NCBI GenBank assembly: GCA_037074615.1
Contig: CM073520.1
Location: 33,785,527 to 33,849,526, forward strand
Reading direction: 5' to 3'
Length of the DNA: 64,000 nucleotides
Source: Leucaena leucocephala
Lineage: Eukaryota > Streptophyta > Magnoliopsida > Fabales > Fabaceae
Under the pieces are notes generated by a model, which made no database searches, was not told the DNA's origin, and was given only the letters and a program-made list of their open reading frames with translations. Positions 35,269 through 49,400 of this stretch are shown here, one piece after another. The stretch's first letter is position 1. The number at the start of each line of letters is the position of its first letter. The translations under genes were made by a program, and so were the position numbers.

Positions 35269-36921
35269 AGTAAAACCTCATCCCTGCTACTATACACAAG
35301 CATATTGTGATATCACCCGCAAACTATCAGATTAAAAGTGAAATAGATTTCCCTATTAAGAATAGAAATTCAGAGCATTAATGTTACTCAATTGTCTCCA
35401 TTTAGATCTAGCAATAAACAATAACTACTTTATTTTGATTCTTACTTTTATTGAGCAGAATGGAAGATAAAGTGGACAATAATATTGTTAATGAAGAATA
35501 CCAATTGTTGTAGTGATAGATAATCTCACCTAATTATAGATTCATGAAGTACATTTTTCTTAAACAATATCAATACTTTATCTCTTAGACTATCCAATGT
35601 ATTCCAGAACTTTCATCCACTCAAGCAGTGACATTCTGAAACTTACCTTCGGCTTTTCGAATGCAAGAGCCCAAGAAGTCTAAATTTGAAAAGAAGTCAA
35701 ATGCTTGGCTCCAGTCAGTTTCCCTAAAATTAAAAAAAAAAATTGTGTTTTACGCTTAAATCCATATATACACAGAATAATAAGATGAAATTACCTTAAC
35801 AAAACGCTTTTTTTGTTTTTTTTAATTTCACTTGGTACATGGACACAACGGAACTACAATCTCTTGCATATTGAAATTAAGTTGCTTTCTTATTATTTTC
35901 TTCTTGTTCTTTTCCATTTTTGTTTTAATATTTCACATAAAATTGAAACGAAGTCATTAATGCAAGTAAAAAAGACATAAAAAAATGGAGAGAAGCTATG
36001 TCTTAAAAGTAATTGACATATTTAGAGTCATTCTTGTACTCAAATATTTATGTACTTAGTGTACACAAGAATTTTTCCAGACCCACATGTGTGGACCTAT
36101 ACATAAAAGGTAAAACTGATAAAAGGATCTGCATTAATAATTTTCTATAAAACACCTGACTGCTTATTAAAAATAATTTTCAGTGTATCATAATTCATTT
36201 TTTTCTTAAATGGGTGAGACTCAGTAATAAAATATAAATTTTTGGCCAAAAAAGGTAATAAAATGTAAATCATAAATCTTTTAATTTGAGACAAGCTCAT
36301 TGATACCTGTAATAAAGATGAGTAGAAAATATATACCTTAAAATACAGTTGGCTAATGTCAACTTGAGTTATAAATTAATATATAATTTAATAATACTTA
36401 ACTTATATTATAATTAAATCATTTATTTAGTTTTTTTAATTTTTTTAAATTCAATTAAGTATTATGTTATGTAAAAGATTGAGTCATAAAAAACTAGGTT
36501 TTATTACATAATTAAAAAAATCTTTGGGGAAGAAGTGCATTGAAAAATTTCTTCTCAATGATGATGATAAAGAAGTAGAATAGCATGGCACGCACACGGC
36601 GGCGACCAAAAATCAACACATAGGCGCTGATCGATCAAAAACGAAAGACACTTACGGATCTTTGATGCAGAAACTGGAGCGATGGCCGATTTCATGACTG
36701 AGAAGGGAGGTGATATTGGAAATTCGAAAGTATAAAAGCTGCGTAACGAGGGGAAGAACGGCCAGATTGTGGATTTGGTCGTTGTAGTCATCGGCGACGT
36801 AGTCTTGGCAATTTATAACATTGAAGAAGCTCATCAATGGCATCACAATTCCTAACCAAATGAATATTGCCAATAATTTCTTCGAGCTCGGTTTAGGCTC
36901 GCTCACGATGATACTGATCAA

Positions 36922-37787
36922 TGGAGAATGTGAAATGAATGAAGGAGAAATGGAGCTAGCTAGCTAAATAGCTAATGCAAAGCTTTAGTAATGAGAGATT
37001 TGTCGAAGAAGATGAGAATATTTGGAAAGGAAGGAGAAGCGAGTAGGTAGTGGTGGGACCCACCGAGGAGGATGGCAGCACCTTCGAACGAGGAACCCTA
37101 ATCACGCCATGCAGCCATCATAATATTACTCGTCTGCTTTCAGTCTACGCCTTTGCATTGCATGCACTAAAATAATCATTTTTTAAATTAAATAAATTAA
37201 TCATGCAACTGATTATAAGGTTTATTTTGATCCTTTAACCTTTATAAAAGAAATTCAGTCCACTAATCTGAACGTTTGTAACCAAAAACATGTTAATATG
37301 AAAATTCTAAATATTGACAAAATATTCTTAAATTCTGATATTAATTTTAATAATAATAATTAATACAAAAACTTTAATTATAATTTACATGCTGAGTACA
37401 TTTTCAGATAATTCACTTTCACGTGTAGAAAGTTCAATAATTTATTCATCTTTATAATTTTATGATCAAATATGTATTTAAATTTTAAACTAACATTAGA
37501 AGTTTGACTGCTTGCACCCTTAATCAAGTCAAATCATCCACTTTTTTAATTAGCAAAAGATCCTCTATTCTTATAGGATTAGTAAACTTATTTCAACAAA
37601 TTCATTCTCAGCCATTTGTACCCCAAATTTTTTAAGAATAAAATATACAATATCTATTATCTATTATGCTTTATCAACAATCAAAGAATAATACATAAAA
37701 AAATATGGCAATTACGTGTAGAAAAAAAAAGGATTCCCTTAGTATACACAACTAGATACAGATGAACAATGCTTAAATCATTGAACT
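36922..37787. other. Spacer between the ABCG pseudogene and the intact ABCG gene
   Basis: The first 200 bp would be the leader and promoter of the pseudogene (G+C-richer stretch 36990-37120). The rest is AT-rich and should contain the 3' UTR of the intact ABCG gene, which ends at 37788. No further exon was recognised. Confidence 0.5.
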
Positions 37788-40700
37788 TTACTTCCTTCGA
37801 AAGATTAACATAGAGAAGAATGCAATTGCACGACTAACTACTCCAAAAAGGATAAGTATTGATAAGCACAAACTCCAATCTGAAAGATTGTAGCCGTTTT
37901 TCATAAGGGCACCACAACGAGTTATGAGCCACACGCTATCATACCTGCAATGTAACAGTAAATATCATATCAATTTACAAACCCATAAAACAAACTTCAG
38001 CTCTTTAATATTCATGACTTATGAATTGTGGGATTTATCCAACGATCACTGATTAGTGATACAGATTAGTTGTGCAAATTGTTCTACAATACTTCTCCAA
38101 TTTTTAATATAGGAGCAAATTGACTTTTTTAGATAAATTAAGGAAATCAAATAAATCAGTTAATTATAACTAATATAAAAGCTAATTGATTAATTTGGAA
38201 AGATTAAAGAGTATATAATATAAATTCGTCTTGAGGGTTAGATTTAATCTAAATTCAAACACAACTTAGAGATGTAACCTCTTCTTGCCAACTGATTTAA
38301 CTCCATTGTAATTTGAGTATATTGCAGGTTCACTTGTAAGTTGAGTAAGGTTATGTTTGGGTGTCTGTTTTATGTGGTGAAAACGTAGGTTTTGGTGTCC
38401 AAAATGTGCAGATTGTGCATTACTTGAATGGTAATTTATGCATACCTTTCAGCATTAGCAATTACAAATGCCTGCAGAGCCCATTTGGTGTAGCACATGT
38501 CAGATATGCGCTTAATAAGTTCACTGTCTCTCGGTTGCGTTGCGACTAGAGTCAAAACAACTGGGAGAAGTACTGACCACTGCAAATGAGAGATGTCAGA
38601 TACAGATATATAGAAAAGAGAGGATGATGGAAACAAAATAATGGCATTTCTGGACTGATTATTACTTTTTGTTTTGCCTCGAATTGATTTTGTTACAGAT
38701 ATTAATAAAAACTGGCTTTTACTGGGTAACTTAAGCTTAAAGGTAAAATAGTCCATGATATATATTGGAGCCTCTGATAAATGACTAGTCTAACATGTAC
38801 CCTCAGACAAAGTCCATTAGGTTCTTTTTTATCGCTAAATCAGGCTTGAAACTTTGCCAATCACAAGCTTGCTATACCTTCTGCTAAACATAATTTTCAT
38901 TAAGAAAATAGGCCGAAACGGATTGAATTTAGTACTCGGTCTTAGAGACTCTTAATACCATGTCAAGAACTATTTTAACCAGAAGCTGAGTGAAGTCACA
39001 AGGATGGGGTTTATTTTAACAACACATGTTAAATATTATGAGAAAACTATTGAGCCTTCACTTAATGATTTAAGATTTTGACTTGAAGTGGTCCCTTGAC
39101 AAAACTTACCAATTGAGCAGCTCCAGGTTCAAAAACAATGGCCAATGCATAACCCATGCCAGTCACACAGTACACGAGGCAGAGTAGCACAGTGTAATTA
39201 GTGACAAAAGTAGATCTCGGGTTAGTGAAGAAAAAGAACATAGATAGATACACTGCAGGCTTGATCACTGTATTAAAATGGTCAATTGTGTCCCTAGAGA
39301 GAAAATAAGCCAGGCTGCTCATGCCTGAAGCACTCTCCCTCCAGTATTGTAATTTCTCCAGAGAAAATGATCTCAAAGCTGCTATTTTGCATAGAAGAGC
39401 TGAAAGCAACAAATGTAACAATGAGAAAATTTCCCCTCTTTTTGATTGAGAAATTTAATAAGATAAACGAGTGTGCAAAATTAATTAAAAACTTTTAACC
39501 CCGCTTCTCCAATTTTTTAAATCCAACTCAAAACATTTTCCCTCCCCACCCCTCCCCTCCAAATCCTTCATAACAAACAGCCCTTAGTGTCAATGTAGAT
39601 GTAGATTTTTCTAACAATCCTCCTTGAGGTTCAGACTGAGTTGATTTTAAATCTCATGATGCCTGGTCTAGAATTTTAAGAACCAATCATAACTCGTTAA
39701 TTTCTAGGAATCAAACTCAACGCAAAAAGTCAACCCAGCCTATATATCAGCAAAATGATATAAACGGAAAAATAGTGGATAGGATATCCATTATACTTAC
39801 AAACAGCAATCACTGTGTATGTGTATCCTGCTGCACCAAGATTTTGATCCCTCATTTTGATAACTGATCCTAGGCAGGCTCCAGCAAGTAATAAAATCAG
39901 ATAGTCAATGGCTTGTGCTTTGGCATCCCTAAGTCGCTGCTTGGCAACTCTGCAATAGGAAGTGCAGGGAGAAGATAAAATTATTCACAATGAACAGAAA
40001 AGTTTGCAGAAAGGATATATTATGAATATGTCAATATATCATAGGTTTCAGACGCTAAACCCGACATGAAGTACTTCCAACACGACATGTATATAAATTA
40101 GTTTAAAAAATTTGAATAATGTACTTCAACAACTTTTTACAAGTAAATTGTATGATGCTTAGAATCTAGAGCGATATCAGCAGTGTTTTCCTATGCAATA
40201 AGTCTTTTTTGAAAAATTAGGATTAGAATGAAAATGGACAACATATGTAAGATTTAAGTGATGTTTTAGAAACAAGATATACATTGATGTTGTTACCTTG
40301 AAAGGAAGTACTTATATTGCCAGAACAGACCAGGAGTTCTCCGATTTGATAAATCATTGGACTTCAAGAAGTTTAGCTTTAACTTCTCTTGATGCATCTC
40401 TATGTTACCCTTCACGTCTTTCCATAACTCTCCAGTCAAGGACCATTCCTCATTAACAGCGTCATCGTTATTTGTTTCATTAATTGGATTTAGAAGCCTG
40501 GATGATATGTTACTCTTTTGCATATCAGGAGGTACTGAGTAACCATTATGAAGCATCCATCTAACAGCGAGCTCGTCATACTCCACTCCTGAACTTCCAC
40601 TAGGTTTTATCACTCCCTCCAAAATGTCGATAAAGTAGTCTGGGGGGTTAATTCTCTCAGGGATAAAGATCCCAAGGCCTGCAAAGTATTCTTCAACTCT

Positions 40701-43700
40701 ATTGACAGGTCCATGGTAGACGGTAAGACCGCCTTTTGCCAGGAGTACCAGATCATCAAACATCTTGAATAATGTATGGCTGAAGCAGAAAACTTAAATG
40801 TTAGTAAATGGGCAAAGAATTAAAAATCACTAAGATGACACGAATGATGCATATTCAGAGTATCAAGATGACACATGGTTGGCTCTATCAGCAAAATTTA
40901 ACAGCCCACTAATAGAAGTTTCAAGCTAAGGATCAGATTAAAATTATAAAAACTACAATAAGGGAACCAAATTCAAAATTGAACAAAATTTCACAGACCA
41001 GTAGAGTAATTCAACCAAAAAAATTAATTTCATTTAATGTAGACAACAGACTTGCTATATGAAATTTAGGTAATGTAACAAATCAGCATAATGCATAAGC
41101 AAGTCTGTATATTGCAAAGAGTTCCCTTCTGACCAAACAGAATGTTCAAAACATTGTGATACCAGAGTTTAACAAAATGAGACAGAAGGACAATTTACAT
41201 TATGGAGTTGTGAACAAGAAAGTTACCTAGGTTGGTGAACTACCATGCAGACATTGACCCCTTCAAGAGCTTCACGTCGAAGTGCTCTAAGAAGTAACTG
41301 AGATGATGCACTATCCAAGCCGGATGTGGGTTCATCCAGGATTAGTAACGAGGGCTCCATAACCATTTCCAATCCAACATTCACTCGCTTCCTTTGGCCT
41401 CCAGATATCCCTCGCTGTTCTACTGTTCCAACCAGGGAATTTCGCACAGAGTGAAGTCCCAAGAATTCAATAACTCTTTCAACAACCACTACTTTATCCG
41501 CTTTCGAAGATTCAGCAGAGAGCCTGTTTTATTATTGAGATAAAGAAAAAGAAACATTTAGCCAGAGACATGGACTGACCAATCATGCATTAAACGAAAT
41601 TCCTGGAAGGAAAAACACAAAAACAATTAAATCTTAAGATTGATAATTAAATCAATGACCTGAAGCTTACTTGATTTAGACAGGTCTGTGTTTATTAAAG
41701 GTATAAACAGAAAAGTTATAGTACTGATCATTAATTTCCTGCATTTTTTTTTTAAAAAAATTGTCAGTTATGACAATGTTGGCCACAACAGGGCCTGGGG
41801 GAATGGCATGTCAGTTTTGGGGCTTCCCACAATAAAAATCCCCAAAGGCATGGAGTCAGCTATGGCTGTGGCCAGCATCATCTAAGGTGTTTTTGGGGCT
41901 TGCCAAAACACACCATCAATAACACTGTTGACAATTTGATGAACCATCATATCAGCTCCAAATCCATTCCAAAATTTACTACAGTATTCTTAATCAAGAT
42001 TCCAGAAGTGATGTATATATTTTATAGACCTGATATGAATAAGCAAGAATAGCCTCTCCTCGGGCAGTGTATAACATTAGAAATCTTCTATACCTAATGT
42101 CAGGATAGATCAAAGAATAATTATGAAATTTTCCTTGCTCTTCACCAGTAAATGGCCTGCTCTATCATTCCAAAGGACATGGACACAACAATAAGATCTC
42201 TAGAATGAAGAATACGCAAATGCACAACTTTACACAACTTAGAGGTATTTAATGCATAACCATGTACCCTTACCTGCAATTTGCATTGAACCAGAGATTT
42301 TCTTCCACTGTCAAGTTTCCATGAACGATATCATCTTGGGGCACAAAACCAATAATTTTTTTATAGGAGTGGATCGATTCATTCTTTCCATTTATTAATA
42401 TTAAACCACTCTTCTTGCATCCAAGTGCTTTTCCTGCAAGTGCTGAAAGAAACGTTGTTTTACCAGCCCCTGAAGGACCCATGACAGCAGTAATATGACC
42501 TGGTTTTATGTTTCCAGTAACACATCGCAGTATATACTTGTTTTGTGATTTTAACATAAGACTCAGATCTTTGAAAGAAATCTCAATTAGAGGTCTCTTC
42601 CTTCGGTCACTGTTGGAAGCCATGCTAATCACTCCTGAGAAGGTAAGATTCTTGTATTCTTGTTGCTGAGCCTTCTCTTTCTCAAGTTGAGAATATGCAT
42701 GCCTGAATATCTTGCTACGTGTATGTAGTTTTTTACCCTTGTAATTATTTGCAGTAACAACCCTGTGTCCATCTTCCATATCAAACTCATCATTTTCAAT
42801 TCCGTTCACAGTTTCTATCTGATTTCTGGAATCCAAAGTTACTCTTGAAGTGTCAGAAGGTAAGGGTGATAATAAATCGTCATCTGCCTCAGGGATCACT
42901 TGATTTAAAATCTGAAGTTCTTCTGAGTGAGCTCCATTCTTTTGGTGAGAAAATGAGAAAGACAAATGAGATTGAAGCCTGCTAGCATGCCTGGTAACAG
43001 CATCTTTAGCATCTTTCCACCTTCTACGTGCTTGTGCTGAGCTCTTTACACTTCTAGCAGCTGCATCTCTTGATTTGGCTTGCCGTCTTTCCCTAATTGA
43101 GAGGACTTGGTCAGAGCAGCTGTAAATAATGAGTAGCAAAGTACTCAAACCAACCTGCAAGCAGTTGAACAGTGTCAGCTTCCACTGATATGCTCTCTTT
43201 TTCATGAGGGTTGGAGTAACGTTTTTCTTATTGGACCAAAGGTTTGGAGGTGATCAACTTACTATGAACATAATTCCATATACATGAAGGTTCTGACTTT
43301 CAGTGCCTGATTTACATGATACCAAATTGTAGCAGCCTGCAAGATTATCAGTGAACATCATATGCATGTGCATGTAGGGACGAATTCAAATTAGCACAAC
43401 TAACATATGAAATAATTCAAAGTAATCATTTAAACTTACGTTCTTCAGATGTGGACCCCATCCTGCAGTAACGTCTGAGATATCACCAGAAAAAAAAATA
43501 TCAGAGTAATGAAAATGAAGGAGAATTTTTTCTGAAAAATTATCAAAGCAGACCAGAGTACATAAAACATATCAAATATTCAGGACCATTGAGGCAATAC
43601 AAAACGGGAAGACACTTATCCACCCACTTTAATGCCAAAAGACTCTGCTTTAGCAGGGCAAGAGAGCAGAATAATGATATGCTGGTCCAAACTTCTTCCA

Positions 43701-46029
43701 CAATATGTCATACTATGAGACTGTAACTGGCGGTGTCAATTAACTTTGCCAATAAATAGTAACCAAATGTCCAGGAAAAAGGCAATACCCATTACTGCAA
43801 GTGATTTTTTTGGTGGTTGATGGACAATAGTATCCCGCTGGACAAAATACTTCTTCACTGTTATCAACATCAGCCCAAATATGTGCTCCTCCACATGTAT
43901 GGTTTGGCTGGTTTGCTGGTAGCCGATACTGATATCTGGATCAATATATTATAGATTAATTTTCTACGATGTAAATAATTGATTATTGGAAAATAACAGA
44001 TATAGAGAAAGAATTATAGAACTCACGGTTCACATAAACCAGTTGTTTGATTCAGTGTTGCTAGGGGGCAATAGGAGCCCAATGGACAAGCTTCAAGAAT
44101 CATAGATGGAAGCGTCCAAAATGGAAGCATTAGAGACAACTTTTAACATGGGAAAACAAAACTATATCTCTTATCAAGAAAATGTTAATAGGCTTAATAT
44201 TTAAAATTTCATACAGACTCTTCAGAGAACGTAATAGTGAATAATGAAATTTCCATATTTCAGGACTTTTTATGACAAACCAAACGGCTTTTCTAATTAG
44301 TAGCTGATACAGCAAGGACAACTAGGATGAATCGAGAAGAAAATAATGATTATCACAAAGAAGCCACTTCCAGTCATCTTTGAAAAAGAAAGTATTTCAA
44401 ATATCTGAGACACTTACGTATCATGCAGGTAAGACCCTGCGGGCAGAAGAAACCCTCACAACATGCCTGGCAGTTTGTAGTTCTTGCTGGCATATCCTGT
44501 GATGTTCTAAGGTCAACCTGCTCATCTGAGTCAGCACTACACGCCCATCCAGGCTCACACCCAGAGCCCCATGAAGTTAAATTGCAATTCCTGTTAGGCT
44601 TCAAGTAACTGGTACTTCCAATCTTTTCAGTTATACTTCTAAAATAAGACTTCACTTCTGCTGCTGTGCAGAAACGTCGTGTAATATCTCCTATTGAATT
44701 ATTAGAGACATCAGACACCAGAGGGTTCACAACCACAACATGCAATAAATGAACAAGTAGCAAAACAGATTGCCCAGTAAAGTGAAAAGGACAAACAGAT
44801 TTATATCTTTGAAAGCACATTTGATTCACAGGGAAAAAATCCAACATTCACCTCATGGTTTTGCAGAAAGGAAATGGAGGTTACAAGAACAAAGATGGGG
44901 TCAATATAATCATGCATATAGCTTGCCTGGGATGGAATATGATGGGTGGATTAACATTAATTATAGCCTATCAATGTGTAGTGTTAAACCATGACATTAA
45001 CAGCTTCATTCTAACATTTTATTATATTTGATTTTCCAAACAAAAGAAAACATTATTTTAAACTTACCCCTAACAACAAGATCTTAAAACCTTAAATTCT
45101 TCCGTCCCTTAATGACATGTTATGCCATTCCTGAAATAACTCTACCACTAGACACACTACTTATCAATCAACTTGTAAATGGCCCGAAACAGAAATTGGG
45201 AAGGGGGTAGAAGCTGGAAGATATGTTATTCTCTGTGCCTTATTCTTAAAAATAGAAATTAACATACGCATGAATTCACATTTCCTTTCCAAGTATAATT
45301 GCCCATAGTCTCATACCTGGAGTTTTCTGAATGCAAGAAGTCAAGAAGCTCAAATCAGATGAAAAGTTAAATGCCTTGTTCCACTCAGCTTCCCTAAAAT
45401 AGCAAAACGAGGATTCAGAACGAAGTTCATAGTACATGATTCTTGAGGTTTGGTGGCATCTGACTTGAATATAACCATTAAGTGCCTATCTGTCACTAAA
45501 ATATGCAGGGCAAAGCAACATAACACTTGAAGTAGTCATAACACCACATGTTAAGGGTGACAATTAGATACTTAATGCCCACTTACAGTTATGCCTCACG
45601 AACCATTACGTGAGAATTATATAGAAAACAATATGATCTTAAGATTGAAACAAAGATATTCAACCTCATGGAACCAAAATATCAGTTCATTCTATTATTA
45701 AAAAAATATATGACGAAAAAAAAAACACATGTACAAATACAGAGATAAATTGATTGATGAAGCACTCACGGGTCTTTGACGCAGAAGCTGGACTGGCTTT
45801 TGATTTCCTGGCTGAGGTCTCTAGTAAGATTGGAGAGCTGGACATTCACAAGCTGTGTCATAAAAGGAAGAGCGCCAGAAGCATCACCGAATGGATTGGA
45901 GCCACTGTTAACTTGGCACCGGACCAAACTCAAGGAGCTCAAAAGCACAATGGCTAACCATGACCATAGTATTTTGCAGCCAAACCTAGAAGGAGAAGAA
46001 TCAGCAGCCTTAAGACTCGTTTTGCACAT
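37788..46029 (-). CDS. Full-length ABC transporter G family member, ABCG24/ABCG28 type
   Basis: Fourteen exons on the minus strand: 46029-45770, 45393-45317, 44690-44418, 44090-44027, 43935-43789, 43474-43440, 43336-43263, 43154-42274, 41523-41227, 40779-40297, 39949-39801, 39399-39110, 38579-38446, 37944-37788. They sum to 3321 nt (1106 aa) in frame, close to the roughly 1100-aa size I recall for ABCG24 and ABCG28. A hydrophobic N-terminal segment (WSWLAIVLLSSLSL) is followed by about 270 residues of Cys-rich, presumably extracellular sequence, then a membrane segment near residue 315. The nucleotide-binding domain has Walker A GPSGAGKT at residue 536, signature ISGGQRKR, and Walker B LLILDEPTSGLDS near 667. 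The ABC2-type membrane domain ends in FRRK. It is a half-transporter that must dimerise at a membrane; the substrate (lipid or wax-like in relatives) is not shown by sequence. Confidence 0.93.
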
Positions 46030-46159
46030 TTCAACGAAAAAGGGAATTGGACTCTCGGGATCAGTTCATGAGGGGGTAGAAACAGTAATGTTTGAGGATT
46101 CTGAAAGATTTGAACTTTAAATGTAAAATTGGAAATCCCGAGATTGTAGCTTGGAGACA

Positions 46160-47819
46160 AGGAGTAAGACCCCGAATATTAGTAATAAGAATTGGGGGAC
46201 GATTTGTATATTTGACCCAAGTGTCAAAGTAGGACCCACGAGAGAAAGTGGCTGCCATAATAACTATTTTCACGAACGACGGCTAGAACCAGGAGACTTG
46301 CTCAGCTCGATTGTCAAGTGTCAAGACGATTTCACAAACGAATTAGTTTATGTTGGCGGCCTCGGAAACTCAGTCTCAGACTAGTATGCCCTTGAAGAGC
46401 AGACGCGGGATTGACCCCTTCCCACTCGTTTTAACGGATAAAAAAAACAGGAAATTTGGTTAGCAGGAAAATTCAACGTGCCATATTTTAGTATAGGGAG
46501 GAAGGGAATTTCATTCAACTTTTTTATTATAGGGGAGTCTAATTTTTTTTTAATTTTTTTTTAAAAAAATCAATTAATATATTTATTTGCAAAACTGTTA
46601 ATTAACTAAATACCTTTCATAAAATAATATCGTGATGGATTGATAATATAAAAAAATACTCATAATTCATATGATATTATTGATAATTTATAAATTGATT
46701 CATATTTTTTAAAATATAAATATATTTTTTATTAAAAATAATTATATTTAAAATATTATATGATATTAAATATATGTACATCTTTCAACAAGAATATAAA
46801 TTTCTATTTATTACATTATGAAAAACTAATATATTTTATTAGACCTAATTCATAAATAAATTAATTCATATTTAATATGCAGTTTTTTATTTTCAATAAT
46901 ATAGAAAAATAATAATATTATAAATTATAAAATATTAGTTATTAAATGATAGAAATAAAAACTAACTACATTATATTCCAATCACTTCCGTAGTTCCGTG
47001 GGCAAATTGATTTAAATCTCTTGTACTATTCAATCCGTCCCTCAGGCCATATATTTATGAAATAAGAACACGTTTTAGCACTTCTTATTCATTACGTTAA
47101 CTTGTATTTCTTATATTTTCAAAAATTTAATTGATACTCAATCTAATCAAATAAAAAATTAAGATAAAACAATGGTCAAGTGATACAAGTTTGTTATTTG
47201 CCATTACTTTGCTAATTTCAAACAAATCCACATCAAAATTAATGCAATATTTAATTGATATTTTTTTTAGTTTATTATAATATTTTTCAGGGAATTAACC
47301 CCCGAGTCCTTAATAGTTTTAATTAGGGATGCTCAAAATTTTTTATCTTGAGTTATCCTAACTCGATCTCGGATAATTTAAGATAGGTTGTCCTGTAAAG
47401 GGTCGAGACGGGATAGGAGCAAGGGTCAGGACAGAATAGGTCGCGGTCTAACTCTCGAGATTCCTATCCCATCTCGAATATTTTTTTAAAAAAAATAAAA
47501 AATAATTTTATTTTATTTATTTTTTATAAAAAAATAAATAGAAAGTAATATTGGTTATATCATATTATTTATTAGATGATTGTATTTTTCTCTTCTTTAC
47601 ATATATTTATTTCTTTATAGATGAAATAATAATTTCAGTTGATGAATTGAAAAAATTAAAAAAATAATAGTATTTACAGTATAATTAATATTATTTATTA
47701 TTTTAAATTGTTAATCATAATAAAAAGAATTTTTTTTATATTTTAATTATATGTTATTAATAAATATGATATATATAAAATATTTATTAATTTATTTTTT
47801 TTTAAATAGAGTTTAACTC
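46160..47819. other. ABCG gene upstream region and AT-rich spacer
   Basis: 46030-46400 should be the leader and promoter of the ABCG gene; small frames here are shadows. 46500-47300 is extremely AT-rich with no exon. At 47340-47490 there is a GC-richer patch (AAGGGTCGAGACGGGATAGG and nearby repeats of TATCCCATCTCGA type) that looks like a transposon end, but no partner end was found. Confidence 0.45.
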
Positions 47820-47822
47820 TTA

Positions 47823-48379
47823 GGCTTTGTTTGGTTGGGAGGTTTTGAAGGGGACGGGAGGGAAAAGTATGTTTGGTCAGAAAAAATAGATGGATGCTCT
47901 CCTCCCCTTCCCTGCAAAAGTGAAGATTTTTGGAGGAGAGAGAAATTTTTTATTTTTATGACCAAATTGCCCTTCATATTTATTTAATATTCTAATCAAT
48001 TTTTTTTAATTGTTAAAACTTAATAAACATAATAAATTATTTATATATTATATTAAAATATATAATAATTATACAATTAATAAGAAATAATGTTAAAATT
48101 TTATCATTTTTTTAATTTTTTTTAATTTTATTATATATATAAATGAGATAAAAAAATTTAAGATTTATAAATTAAAAAATAATAATTTTGATATGAATAT
48201 TATAAATAAAGAGTAAATAAATTTAAATAGAGAGATAAAGGTATATTTGTCAATTTCTAATTAATTTCCCTCCCCTCCTCTTCTGAACCAAATAAAAAAT
48301 ATTATTAATTAATCTTTTTTGCTTTTTTTATCCTCTATTAAATTAAATTAACTTACTCTTCCTTAAAACAAACAAAGCC
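47823..48379. mobile_element. PIF/Harbinger (Tourist)-type MITE, 557 bp
   Basis: Perfect 11-bp terminal inverted repeats GGCTTTGTTTG and CAAACAAAGCC, flanked on both sides by TTA (47820-47822, 48380-48382), the target duplication typical of PIF/Harbinger. The interior is AT-rich with no transposase. Confidence 0.85.
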
Positions 48380-48429
48380 TTAATCCAATCCCAATTCCTT
48401 TTAGAATAAAATAGGATATAAGATATATT

Positions 48430-49400
48430 TTGCGTCCCCTATCTATCTCTATCTGGACCGTGTCCACGCTTAATTTTAACCCCATGCGTCTGTAAAACTT
48501 GCTTGCGGCCGTTAAGTTTAGTTGACGGAAGTGACGTGGCGCTCGCTGGGCTTAGGCTAATCATCTCTCCAACCGGCCTTGATCTGTTGACCATCCCTTT
48601 CCCGTATCTCGTTGCTCTGTTTTCCCACCAAGCGCCTTTCTGCAACATACATGCTCGAATCGAAGCTTGCAGCAGCTGATCTGAATCGAAGTCCCTGAGT
48701 TGAGTTCGGCAAAAAAAGGGGAACTTGAGGGGGTTGCTTCGCCGGGAGAGGAAGGCCTAGAGGTCGTCAGAGATGTGAGGGTGAAGTTTCCTCATCGGAA
48801 ACTCCGGAAACTTCTTGAATTTCTTGAACCAGTTCGTTGTACGTTCTCTCTGTCTGGAATTTCTTGTCTCTTTATATGTTCTTTTGTCGCTAACAGTTCA
48901 GGTATTGGAATTATGATGATTGACGAGTGTAGGTTCAAGCTACTAAAGTGAAGAGGCTATGCAAAACCCACGAAACCATCACAGTGAGTGAAAGGTCAAT
49001 TCCCTAAATCCATTCTGCTCGGTAATGAATCACCTTGCTTTTAATTGCTTTTTTTCTTCGGATATAATTAATGTGTTGATGAGAGGGTGAAAAGATGGGA
49101 AAAAGTTTGGAGTCACTACAAGAATTTTTTTCGTTGTTTGATCTTGGGACAATATTGATGATGGCGATGAATTAACGGTGGTGTGAATGATGGTTATACA
49201 GGGGAATGGTGTGAAAGGTAGGGGAGAGGATCGGCCCAGCGAGCACCACAGCACCTCCGTCAACGCACAAGCAAGTTTCACATATGGAAGGATTAACCCT
49301 GATAACTGGGCAAACATTAGGGACCGAAACAAAAGGAAAAAACCTGTAAGTACCTGATTTAAAATGGGTTGAAACTACAAGGACTTAGGGATTAATTTCC
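48430..49400. mobile_element. Element with long imperfect inverted repeats (MULE-like or foldback)
   Basis: The stretch around 48491-48572 (TGTAAAACTTGCTTGCGG..., TTGACGGAAGTGACGTGG, GCTCGCTGGGC) matches the reverse complement of 49210-49283 (TGTGAAACTTGCTTG, TTGACGGAGGTG, GCTCGCTGGGC) with small gaps. Between the arms lies a G+C-richer segment with an 83-codon frame (48700-48951) that I do not recognise. The exact ends and target duplication were not resolved, so the superfamily is uncertain. Confidence 0.5.

Larger units (their letters stand above)
19732..36921 (-). pseudogene. Decayed tandem copy of the ABCG24/28-type transporter gene
   Basis: Segments aligning to the intact neighbour (37788-46029), in minus-strand order: exon 1 at 36921-36656; exon 2 at 35728-35646; exon 3 (3' part) 34775-34575; exon 4 inverted at 32675-32738 (+); exon 5 at 32628-32481; exon 6 at 32059-32025; exon 7 at 31903-31830; exon 8 at about 31302-25690, split by a copia element; exon 9 at 25383-25090; exon 10 at 24531-24049; exon 11 at 22666-22518; a stub of exon 12 at 22126-22096; a second exon-8 block at about 21109-22100; exon 13 at 20673-20542; exon 14 from about 19895 to the terminal TAA near 19735. 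Damage seen: frameshifts in exons 3 and 8, stops in exons 9 (two), 10 and 14, the exon 6 acceptor AG changed to TG, and loss of most of exon 12. It cannot encode a transporter; parts may still be transcribed. Confidence 0.88.

Noticed and set aside
41750..41885. Odd G+C-rich stretch in an ABCG intron
   Set aside because: Looked for a captured gene or tRNA; found neither pol III boxes nor a protein match.
48700..48951. 83-codon open frame with several charged residues
   Set aside because: No recognisable domain and it lies between the arms of an inverted-repeat element, so it was described there and not called as a gene.
49115..49127. CACTACAAGAA motif, possible CACTA terminus
   Set aside because: No matching opposite end was found nearby, and the motif is short enough to occur by chance.
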